From: Acidobacteriota bacterium
GTDB taxonomy: Bacteria > Acidobacteriota > Terriglobia > Terriglobales > Acidobacteriaceae
Assembly (NCBI GenBank): GCA_019247235.1
Contig: JAFAPG010000519.1
Span: 1-10,124, forward strand
DNA: 10,124 bases
Reading direction: 5' to 3'
Shown: piece by piece, positions 1-6,081 of the stretch
How the letters are laid out: each line of letters begins with the position of its first letter
Numbering within the stretch: position 1 is the stretch's first letter
Made by a program: the position numbers and the translations under genes
Notes under the pieces: model-generated
Databases searched by the model: none
Told to the model about the DNA's origin: nothing
Seen by the model: only the letters and a program-made list of their open reading frames with translations

Positions 1-209
1 TCGAGCTTGATGTCGCGGGACGTAATTTGAATATGCAGGTCCAGGATGAAGAGCTGAAGCGCCGCCGCCGAGCCTGGAGGCCGAAAATAGGAATTTACCC
101 GCGCGGCTATGGGCGTCTGTTTATGGAACATATCACCCAAGCCGACCAAGGCTGCGACTTCGACTTTCTCGAAGGAACCGAGCCCATTCCTGAACCCGAG
201 ATTCATTGA
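1..209 (+). CDS. IlvD/Edd-family dehydratase, C-terminal fragment
   Basis: This is the C-terminal end (68 codons, frame starting at base 3) of a gene that begins outside the window. The residues fit the conserved tail of the dihydroxy-acid/phosphogluconate/sugar-acid dehydratase family: a short L-D-V-A-G-R-N-L segment, an acidic-basic D-E-E-L-K-R-R-R helix, a tryptophan followed by a basic stretch, then a G-Y-G-R-L-F segment and the closing Q-A-D-x-G-C-D-F-D-F-L block. Family members are Fe-S enzymes that remove water from a 2,3-dihydroxy acid to give a 2-keto-3-deoxy acid. The tail alone cannot separate branched-chain amino-acid IlvD from sugar-acid dehydratases. The neighbouring sugar-acid-type enzymes favour the latter, but that is inference. 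The stop lies only 24 bp from the stop of the convergent dehydrogenase, and I see no hairpin between them. Confidence 0.85.
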   Translation, partial: ELDVAGRNLNMQVQDEELKRRRRAWRPKIGIYPRGYGRLFMEHITQADQGCDFDFLEGTEPIPEPEIH

Positions 210-233
210 ATGTCGCCAGCCGCCGTGGATGGA

Positions 234-1313
234 CTACCCCGCAGTTCTACTCACACGGCTGAGCTCAGCCGCAATCGCCTCTCCTAAATCCCTGGTTGAG
301 GCATTTCCGCCAATGTCGGGAGTGCGAACTGCCGATTCTGCCAGCGTATGAGCAATGGCGTTCTCAATGGCATCGGCAGCTTCTGGTGCCCCAAGATTCC
401 TCAGCATTAAGGCACCAGACCAAATCTGCCCAATTGGATTTGCGATCCCCCGTCCGGCAATATCGGGAGCAGAGCCATGAACCGGTTCGAACATCGAAGG
501 ATAGGTGCCCTCAGGATTAAGATTTGCCGAAGGAGCGATGCCTATCGATCCGACGACCGCAGGTCCTAGATCGGACAAGATGTCTCCAAACAGATTCGAG
601 CCAACCACCACATCGAACCAATCAGGATGACGTACGAAGTGAGCCGTCAGGATGTCGATATGGTACTGATCGGTGCGCACGTCGGGATACTCGCTGCCCA
701 ATGCCTGGAAACATTCATCCCAAAAGGGCATGGTGTGGATGATTCCATTCGATTTGGTGGCCGAGGTTAGATGCCGGTTTCGCTGGCGCGCTAGTTCGAA
801 GGCAAAGCGGAGAATGCGAGTTACCCCGCGCCGGGTAAAGATAGTTTGTTGTATGACGACCTCATCCTCGGTGCCCTGGTAGATCCGCCCGCCTATGTTC
901 GAATACTCTCCTTCATTGTTTTCACGGACGATGGTGAAATCAATTTGCCCGGCTTTCCAGTTCTTCAGTGGCGTGTCGATGCCTTCAAAAAGACGAACCG
1001 GCCGAAGATTGACGTATTGCCGAAAGCCGCGTCGAATGGGAATTAATAATCCCCAAAGCGATACATGGTCGAAAACCTCCGGGTGTCCGATAGCGCCCAA
1101 GAAAATGGCATCGAATTTTTCGAGCTGGCTGAGACCGTCGGCGGGCATCATCTTGCCGGTCTCGAGATAAGTTTGACAGCTCCAATCAAAGCCCTGCCAA
1201 TCCAGATCGAATCCATACCGCGCTCCCGCCGCATTCAAGACGCGAATGCCTTCGGGAACAACCTCTTTGCCAATTCCGTCCCCAGCAATGACTGCAATAT
1301 GAAAGGTCTTCAA
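234..1313 (-). CDS. Tartrate dehydrogenase/decarboxylase-like beta-hydroxyacid dehydrogenase (IDH/IMDH superfamily)
   Basis: This is a 359-residue NAD-dependent beta-hydroxyacid oxidative decarboxylase. The N-terminus opens with the family I-A-V-I-A-G-D-G-I-G-K-E segment (residues 6-17). The active site can be followed as R94/R95/R98/R104, Y137 (G-E-Y-S), K187 (A-T-K-S-N-G), and the metal ligands D220, D244 and D248, the last two in N-L-F-G-D-I-L-S-D. A nucleotide-binding E-P-V-H-G-S-A-P-D segment follows at about 276-284, with N292. The D-H-V-S-L-W-G and Q-Y-V-N-L-R-P segments resemble tartrate dehydrogenase (TtuC/YeaU, also called D-malate dehydrogenase) more than leucine-pathway LeuB. The substrate (tartrate, D-malate or isopropylmalate) is not proven. 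I chose the TTG at 1313 because the family core begins there and AGGAAGGTGG sits 4-13 bases upstream. The frame stays open 85 more codons to an ATG at 1568, but that extension has no family counterpart and no good ribosome site. Confidence 0.88.
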   Translation of the reverse strand: MKTFHIAVIAGDGIGKEVVPEGIRVLNAAGARYGFDLDWQGFDWSCQTYLETGKMMPADGLSQLEKFDAIFLGAIGHPEVFDHVSLWGLLIPIRRGFRQYVNLRPVRLFEGIDTPLKNWKAGQIDFTIVRENNEGEYSNIGGRIYQGTEDEVVIQQTIFTRRGVTRILRFAFELARQRNRHLTSATKSNGIIHTMPFWDECFQALGSEYPDVRTDQYHIDILTAHFVRHPDWFDVVVGSNLFGDILSDLGPAVVGSIGIAPSANLNPEGTYPSMFEPVHGSAPDIAGRGIANPIGQIWSGALMLRNLGAPEAADAIENAIAHTLAESAVRTPDIGGNASTRDLGEAIAAELSRVSRTAG

Positions 1314-1317
1314 TCTT

Positions 1318-1328
1318 CCACCTTCCTT
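1318..1328 (-). promoter_or_regulatory. Ribosome binding site deciding a TTG start
   Basis: Read on the minus strand, AAGGAAGGTGG ends 4 bases before the TTG at 1313, and its GGAAGG core is 7 bases from it. The in-frame ATG candidates at 1568, 1499 and 1373 lack a comparable site, so this site supports the TTG start. Confidence 0.6.
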
Positions 1329-1603
1329 TGTAAGCGCAAACCAGGTGATGAAGCCATGCGAGAGAGAATTCATTGTAATAGCGACCGCACGGCTTTGCTC
1401 TTCAGGCGCCTGTCGCAACAAAGCAGCCCTATAGGCCCGCAGAATCGGTTCCCAGGTAGGCAGACGCCTGGCCATCAGAGTTGTCGTGGCACTTGCCATT
1501 TTGTGCGACGCCTGGCAACCTGGATCATCCGATCCTATGACTCGACAAAATGGTAAGGACATAAGCATAATGAGGACGCAAAAAACTGCCAGAGATTGGG
1601 CAC

Positions 1604-1613
1604 GGAGGTGATC
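1604..1613 (+). promoter_or_regulatory. Near-perfect Shine-Dalgarno before the aldo/keto reductase
   Basis: GGAGGTGATC is complementary to the usual bacterial 16S rRNA 3' end over 10 bases, and GGAGG lies 5 bases before the GTG at 1614. This picks GTG 1614 over the in-frame TTG 1596 and over GTG 1608, which overlaps the site itself. Efficient initiation is expected. Confidence 0.75.
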
Positions 1614-2510
1614 GTGAGTACGCGAACAGAGAGCGTTTCCGCCGCGGCAGCAGGAACTCTACAATTAGCAGGCAAAGTGAGCGTCAGTCGGCTGGGATTT
1701 GGCGCTATGCGGATCACTGGCCCAGGTATCTGGGGCCCTCCCAAAGATCGTGCTTCTGCCCTCAGCGTATTGCGGCGAGCTCTAGAGCTTGGGATCAATT
1801 TTATCGATACCGCGGATTCTTACGGTCCCGCGGTTAGCGAAGAGCTCATTGCCGAGGCGCTTTCGCCCTATCCTCGGGACTTGGTGGTCGCAACCAAAGG
1901 TGGCTGGAAACGACCCGGACCGAATCAGTGGACCCACGACTCGAGTCCTACGCACCTCCGTGAGGCTCTCGAAGGAAGTTTAAAGAGGCTGCGTGTAGAA
2001 CGGATTGAACTCTACCAATTGCATACTCCCGATCCAGCAATCTCATTTGAGGCCTCCATTGAGACTCTGGTCCAATTACAGTCCGAGGGAAAGATCCACT
2101 TGATCGGATTGTCCAACGTAACGCTCGAACACCTTGAGCGCGCGCAAAAATTGGCCGCCATCGCTTCCGTGCAGAACCGCTACAGCGTCTTTGATCGCGA
2201 GTGGGAACACCTCCTAACCTATTGCGAACAGAACCGAATTGCCTTCATTCCCTGGTTTCCCTTAGCCGCCGGCGGAGTGGGACATCAGCTGCTGAACAGC
2301 ATTGCCCAGAGTCACCAGGTGAAGCCTTTGCAGGTCGCTCTGGCTTGGCTGCTACAGCGTTCCCCACTCATGTTGCCGATTCCGGGTACTTCGTCGGTAG
2401 AGCATTTGGAGGAAAATGTCGCTGCCGCTGGACTGCAACTGACCGAAGCCGAGTATCGGCAACTAGACGTCGTCCACGGTACCACCACCGCAGGACGAGT
2501 GCGAGCCTGA
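1614..2510 (+). CDS. Aldo/keto reductase, YdbC/PdxI-like
   Basis: This is a 298-residue NADPH-type aldo/keto reductase with a complete catalytic tetrad: D65 and Y70 in F-I-D-T-A-D-S-Y-G, K95 in V-A-T-K-G-G, and H137 in Y-Q-L-H-T. Cofactor-contacting segments follow: G-L-S-N (165-168), V-Q-N (186-188), W-F-P-L (214-217) and I-P-G-T-S-S-V-E-H-L-E-E-N (256-268). From memory, the N-terminal G-A-M-R-I-T-G-P-G-I-W-G-P-P block and the W-L-L-Q-R-S-P block match E. coli YdbC, described as the pyridoxal reductase PdxI. A pyridoxal-reducing role is therefore possible. In this sugar-acid setting, reducing an aldehyde from aldolase cleavage is equally plausible. The gene is cytoplasmic, divergent from the upstream dehydrogenase and convergent with the cupin gene. 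The start is set by the strong ribosome site at 1604-1613. Confidence 0.9.
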   Translation: MSTRTESVSAAAAGTLQLAGKVSVSRLGFGAMRITGPGIWGPPKDRASALSVLRRALELGINFIDTADSYGPAVSEELIAEALSPYPRDLVVATKGGWKRPGPNQWTHDSSPTHLREALEGSLKRLRVERIELYQLHTPDPAISFEASIETLVQLQSEGKIHLIGLSNVTLEHLERAQKLAAIASVQNRYSVFDREWEHLLTYCEQNRIAFIPWFPLAAGGVGHQLLNSIAQSHQVKPLQVALAWLLQRSPLMLPIPGTSSVEHLEENVAAAGLQLTEAEYRQLDVVHGTTTAGRVRA

Positions 2511-2525
2511 GATGCCAGAACCGAG

Positions 2526-2562
2526 ATTTTCTAAGGCGTTTAGATAGCGTCAATTAGAAAAT
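2526..2562. terminator. Inverted repeat between convergent genes, possible bidirectional terminator
   Basis: The arms ATTTTCTAA (2526-2534) and TTAGAAAAT (2554-2562) are perfect 9-bp complements around a 19-base loop. They lie just after the aldo/keto reductase stop and before the cupin stop on the other strand. The position suits a shared terminator, but the stem is AT-rich and there is no run of Ts after it, so it would be a weak one. It could also be a protein-binding site. Confidence 0.35.
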
Positions 2563-2649
2563 ATTGATGAAGTTTCACCTAATCGTCTGAGCAACCGCTC
2601 TGCTTCACCATCGGAGCGCGCTGTTCAACCGGGTTCTCTGCTATACCTA

Positions 2650-3129
2650 TCAGTAGCCTTTGATCTTAACGACGAAGTAGGTAAATTCCGGGGCCCCTTC
2701 AAGCAAAACCTGGTGAGGCACTTTAGCGGGAATGCGGACGATATCACCGGGTGAGAGTTTTACCCGAACTCCGCCTTGAATGCTACCGTTGCGCTTCTCA
2801 TGGGGCTCAGTGGTTTCCCCGCCTACCATCGTTCCTCCTACCAGCAGTACGGCCGACCCAGACTGCACGAAGAACACATCGGCCTGGGTTTCATGCCATT
2901 CAACTACGCCGTCCGCTTGACGATGCGCGAGCATAAAAAAATCATTCGGAAAGTCTTTCAAACGCTGAACAGAGACATGATGGGGGTCTTTGGCCGCCTC
3001 AACCCGAAGGGACTGTAAAACCTGGCGCAATGAGTCTGCACTCCAATGCTCGAATCCTTCAGGAGGCGCTTGTTGTCCGAACGCAAGTAAGGCAAAAGTA
3101 AGTAAGCAGAACAGAGATGCTTTTCGCAT
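2650..3129 (-). CDS. Secreted single-domain cupin protein
   Basis: This is a 159-residue protein with a clear signal peptide: M-R-K, a hydrophobic stretch L-F-C-L-L-T-F-A-L-L-A-F-G, and probable cleavage near G18-Q-Q. The mature part has a short helical segment (about 28-45) and one cupin barrel (about 65-155). Cupin motif 1 is recognisable around H-R-Q-A-D-G-V-V-E-W-H-E-T-Q-A-D-V-F-F-V-Q-S-G, with two histidines and acidic residues for a metal. Motif 2 is the P-G-D-I-V-R-I-P-A-K-V-P-H-Q segment near the end. Such proteins act outside the cytoplasmic membrane; catalytic and pure ligand-binding roles are both known in the superfamily, and nothing here decides between them. GAGGTGA stands 4 bases before the ATG. 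It is divergent from the OYE-led block and could be a periplasmic partner of it, though only position suggests this. Confidence 0.8.
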   Translation of the reverse strand: MRKASLFCLLTFALLAFGQQAPPEGFEHWSADSLRQVLQSLRVEAAKDPHHVSVQRLKDFPNDFFMLAHRQADGVVEWHETQADVFFVQSGSAVLLVGGTMVGGETTEPHEKRNGSIQGGVRVKLSPGDIVRIPAKVPHQVLLEGAPEFTYFVVKIKGY

Positions 3130-3566
3130 GACGTCACCTCAGATCGAAGATTGAGACTGCCGCCCGAGTACAAAATTTCAACATCCCACCCGGGACCACG
3201 CACAACATCCTTCCACAAAACCAAGGGCCTCGCCCGTGGACAGACTCTAAAAGTTCAACTGCAGTAGCCGAGGATCATCTACATTTGGCCGACATACCAT
3301 CCTCGGAACGTGTGCAGATGAAAGTCGCTTATAACCCTCAAACCCTTCTCCGTCGTACAATTTTGCCTCGAGCGGAAACCTCACTTCTCCGCCAAAACAG
3401 GCTGTTTACGTGAGACACAGGTTGGCGTGCAATGCTTAATTTTGTAGTGGCCTAGGGCCGCTTGGAGTAGTCTTTGCAACCTAATCACAAGTATGGGCAG
3501 TCTCAGTGGGATCGTCATGGCCGGCCATCGCGGTTCCCGGAAGCAGGAAGATGGTGATTTAACGCC
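3130..3566. other. Divergent intergenic region between cupin and OYE-family genes
   Basis: This 437-bp stretch has no convincing gene. It must hold promoters for the cupin gene and the OYE-led block, but I cannot point to clear -35/-10 boxes. It contains an 8-bp inverted repeat, CCGAGGAT/ATCCTCGG (3268-3275 and 3299-3306, 23-base spacer), and a 13-bp palindrome AAACAGGCTGTTT (3395-3407). Both are reasonable operator candidates. Confidence 0.5.
3395..3407. promoter_or_regulatory. Candidate operator palindrome
   Basis: AAACAG-G-CTGTTT is a perfect 13-bp palindrome with a single central base, 160 bp upstream of the OYE-family start in a divergent region. Its size fits a dimeric repressor half-site pair, but one occurrence is weak proof and no regulator gene lies in the window. 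Confidence 0.25.
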
Positions 3567-5039
3567 ATGAGTTCGCCAACCATCGTTCGGCTCGGCAGCA
3601 TTAAGAATATCTCGGATTTTGAATCTCGTTTGCGGGAACTGAAACTAAACATTCCCTGCGATCGTACTCTCGCCTCGGCCGCGAAATCTTCTCTACGTTG
3701 GCCCCTGGCCAAGGGCCCCTTCAGAATCGGCAATCGCATTGCAGTGCAGCCCATGGAGGGTTGGGACAGCACCGCAGATGGGACTCCATCGGATAACACG
3801 GTACGCCGGTGGCGGCGTTTTGGTCAGACGGGCGCCAAGCTGATTTGGGGGGGAGAGGCGGTTGCTGTCACCCATAGCGGTCGCGCAAATCCCAATCAAC
3901 TCGTTGCCGCGCCTCACACCGAGAGGGGTTTAGCCAAATTAAGGTCGGTGCTTATTGAGGAGCATCGCCGCATCACTGGCTCGGATGAAGACCTGGTTAT
4001 TGGGCTGCAGCTTACGCATTCCGGACGTTATTGTCGTCCGAACCGGCATGATCGTGCTGAGCCAAAAATCCTCTACCGCCATCCCATTCTCGACCGCCGT
4101 TTAAAACTTCCTTCTGACTATCCGCTCCTCCAGGATAGCGAAATAGAACAGATCATCGAAGATTTTCATCGCGCGGCCGCCATCGCCGCCAAGATCGGCT
4201 TCGACTTTGTCGATATCAAGCACTGTCATGGGTACCTTGGCCACGAGTTTCTCAGTGCTTACACCCGCGACGGGCTTTATGGGGGGAGTTACGAGAACCG
4301 TACGCGCTTCTTGCGCGAGGTGGTCGAAGGGATCCGCTCGCTGACACCGGAGCTGCACGTTGGAGTTCGACTATCTGCATTCGACACAATTCCTTTTCAC
4401 GCGCAGGGCCAAGCTCCGCCCAGGAATTCAACTGAGCGCCCGGGACGAGGGGTTCCTGATACTATTGACGCCGCGCTTCCCTATCGCTGGGGATTCGGCC
4501 TGAATCCCTCAAAACCGAGCGACATCGATCTGGAAGAACCCATCCGCTTTCTGTCATCCCTGCAGGTTCTCGGCATTCATCTGTTGAACCTAACCGCGGG
4601 AAGCCCTTATTACAATCCTCACATCCAGAGGCCGGCGCTCTACCCTCCTTGCGATGGATACTTGCCTCCCGAAGACCCCCTCGAAGGGGTCGCGCGGCAA
4701 ATCGAGGTGACGCGGCAGCTGAAGCTGAGATTTCCCGATCTCATCATCGTGGGCTCGGCTTATAGCTATCTTCAGGACTTTTTGCCGTATGTTGCGCAGG
4801 CAGCGGTTCGTGAAGAATGGGTCGATTGCGTGGGTCTCGGACGCATGGTACTTTCGTACCCCGAACTATTGTGGCATGCCTCGGCTGGATCAGACATCGA
4901 GCGTAAACGAATCTGCAGAACCTTCAGTGACTGCACAACTGCGCCCCGAAACGGTTTGCCGTCGGGATGCTACCCCTTGGACGAGCATTACAAGAATTGT
5001 GACCTAGGCGAGCGATTGCGACTCTTGAAGAGACCATGA
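3567..5039 (+). CDS. NADH:flavin oxidoreductase, old yellow enzyme family (FadH N-domain-like)
   Basis: This is a 490-residue FMN-dependent TIM-barrel oxidoreductase, cytoplasmic. An N-terminal segment of about 50 residues precedes the barrel. Family landmarks: I-G-N-R-I-A-V-Q-P-M-E-G (54-65), G-G-E-A-V-A-V (95-101), Q-L-T-H-S-G-R-Y (148-155), the substrate-site H219-C-H-G-Y-L segment followed by F-L-S and the Y-G-G-S-Y-E-N-R-T-R-F segment (238-248), G-V-R-L-S (266-270), and phosphate-binding G-S-A-Y and G-L-G-R-M (423-427). It ends after the barrel, so the TrxB-like FAD/NAD domain of 2,4-dienoyl-CoA reductase FadH is absent. Near the C-terminus are C450, C456 and C468. The C456-X11-C468 spacing equals the last FadH Fe-S pair, but the CxxC pair before it is not there, so a [4Fe-4S] cluster is doubtful. 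The gene overlaps the next one by ATGA, so the two products probably act together. The substrate is unknown. The ribosome site is weak (GGTGAT, about 9 bases upstream). Confidence 0.88.
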   Translation: MSSPTIVRLGSIKNISDFESRLRELKLNIPCDRTLASAAKSSLRWPLAKGPFRIGNRIAVQPMEGWDSTADGTPSDNTVRRWRRFGQTGAKLIWGGEAVAVTHSGRANPNQLVAAPHTERGLAKLRSVLIEEHRRITGSDEDLVIGLQLTHSGRYCRPNRHDRAEPKILYRHPILDRRLKLPSDYPLLQDSEIEQIIEDFHRAAAIAAKIGFDFVDIKHCHGYLGHEFLSAYTRDGLYGGSYENRTRFLREVVEGIRSLTPELHVGVRLSAFDTIPFHAQGQAPPRNSTERPGRGVPDTIDAALPYRWGFGLNPSKPSDIDLEEPIRFLSSLQVLGIHLLNLTAGSPYYNPHIQRPALYPPCDGYLPPEDPLEGVARQIEVTRQLKLRFPDLIIVGSAYSYLQDFLPYVAQAAVREEWVDCVGLGRMVLSYPELLWHASAGSDIERKRICRTFSDCTTAPRNGLPSGCYPLDEHYKNCDLGERLRLLKRP

Positions 5040-6034
5040 ACATGTCGTCTACGCGCCCGCTGTCATCTCCGGCAAGCCTTGAGAACTTGACCATCGCAGA
5101 ACTCATTGAGCGACAGAAGCCCGGCCGTAAGGTGAAAGGAATTGCGGCCTCTCTCCTCCCTTTTCAGCAGGACGGTAGAATCGCAGTGGATGCCTTTCAG
5201 AAGAACTTAGTGGCAACTCACCAGAGCGGACTGATGAATGCCGTCAACATGGATACTGGATATGTGAATTATTTGAGCCAAGCCGAAAAACAACAGATTC
5301 TAGGCTGGACTCGTGAAGCTTTAGGTAACGGAGTACCTTTTGTCGCGGGCGCCTTCGTTGAGAATTCAAGCGGCGACATTGTCGGCCTTTACATACGCGA
5401 AATGGAGGGTATCGTCGAGTACGGGGGAACTCCGATCTTGTTTCAAACCGCTCGCCTGCGCGGTCAATCCCCTCAGCATATCGCTGGTGTATACGAACAG
5501 GCGTCACGGGATTTTCCCGAAGTACTGGCCTTTGAGCTGGGGCCGATGTTTGCTGCGAGCGGAGAGATCTTCGACAAAGAAACAGTTCGCCGTCTGATGG
5601 ACATTCCGCACATCACAGGTATGAAGCATTCATCTCTCAACCGCATGCTTGAACTCGAGCGCCTGAGCCTACGTGATCGACATCGGCCGGATTTTCGCAT
5701 CTACACAGGAAACGATCTCGGCATCAATATGATTGAGTTTGGTTCTGACTATTTGCTAGGGCTAGCGGCATTCGCCCCGGAAAAATTTGCCGCCCGCGAT
5801 CGATTCTGGGAAAACGGCAATCCTGAATATTACGGGCTGGCGGATGCTTTGCAATACCTCGGGAACCTTGCATTCCGCGATCCGGTACCAGCCTACAAGC
5901 ATTCAGCAGCAATCTTTCTGCACGCCATAGGCAGAATTCCCAGCAATCAAACCCACCCGCAAAATCCGCGGCGACCAGAGTGGGAGTCCGCAGCCTTACG
6001 GGATTGTGCCTATCGTTTAGGCCTGCTTGGATGA
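5036..6034 (+). CDS. DapA/N-acetylneuraminate lyase-family protein, divergent active site
   Basis: This is a 332-residue member of the class I aldolase family containing dihydrodipicolinate synthase and 2-keto-3-deoxy sugar-acid aldolases. After a 30-residue lead comes the barrel: A-S-L-L-P-F-Q-Q-D-G (38-47), N-M-D-T-G-Y (71-76, in place of the usual G-T-T-G-E), G-G-T-P-I-L-F (130-136), the Schiff-base lysine K197 in I-T-G-M-K-H-S-S, and Y-T-G-N-D (223-227). The usual tyrosines are not found: the Y-N-x-P position reads F-E-L-G-P (166-170), and T-P-Y-Y is T-P-I-L. Imine chemistry with a 2-oxoacid is therefore likely, but proton shuttling must differ, and lysine-pathway DapA activity is unlikely. 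The ATG at 5036 overlaps the OYE stop (ATGA), which indicates translational coupling; an in-frame ATG at 5042 is the alternative start. I infer a role in cleaving or dehydrating a product of its OYE partner. Confidence 0.85.
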   Translation: MNMSSTRPLSSPASLENLTIAELIERQKPGRKVKGIAASLLPFQQDGRIAVDAFQKNLVATHQSGLMNAVNMDTGYVNYLSQAEKQQILGWTREALGNGVPFVAGAFVENSSGDIVGLYIREMEGIVEYGGTPILFQTARLRGQSPQHIAGVYEQASRDFPEVLAFELGPMFAASGEIFDKETVRRLMDIPHITGMKHSSLNRMLELERLSLRDRHRPDFRIYTGNDLGINMIEFGSDYLLGLAAFAPEKFAARDRFWENGNPEYYGLADALQYLGNLAFRDPVPAYKHSAAIFLHAIGRIPSNQTHPQNPRRPEWESAALRDCAYRLGLLG

Positions 6035-6081
6035 TACAAGTCGGACTTAGGACATGGTCGCAATAGGAAGGCTAAAAAGAT

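Larger units (their letters stand above)
1314..1613. other. Divergent intergenic region between dehydrogenase and aldo/keto reductase
   Basis: This 300-bp stretch separates two divergently read genes and should hold promoters for both. I find no convincing -35/-10 pair. It contains a perfect 10-bp palindrome CAGGCGCCTG (1403-1412) and two copies of the 10-mer GACGCCTGGC (1463-1472 and 1507-1516), 44 bp apart start to start. All three share CGCCTG, so they could be operator sites. The minus strand is open in the frame of the dehydrogenase through most of the region, but the translation resembles no family I know. Confidence 0.4.

Noticed and set aside
1065..1556. 163-codon plus-strand open frame across the dehydrogenase 5' end and spacer
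   Set aside because: It is antisense to the well-supported dehydrogenase over its first half, and its translation shows no recognisable domain or ribosome site.
3430..3500. Possible -35/-10 pair (TTGTAG ... AGTAGT) before the OYE gene
   Set aside because: Poor match to consensus hexamers; the spacing can be met by chance in a sequence this long.
5036..6034. Calling the aldolase-like gene dapA of lysine biosynthesis
   Set aside because: The catalytic tyrosines are missing, there is no lysine-pathway neighbour, and it is coupled to an OYE enzyme.
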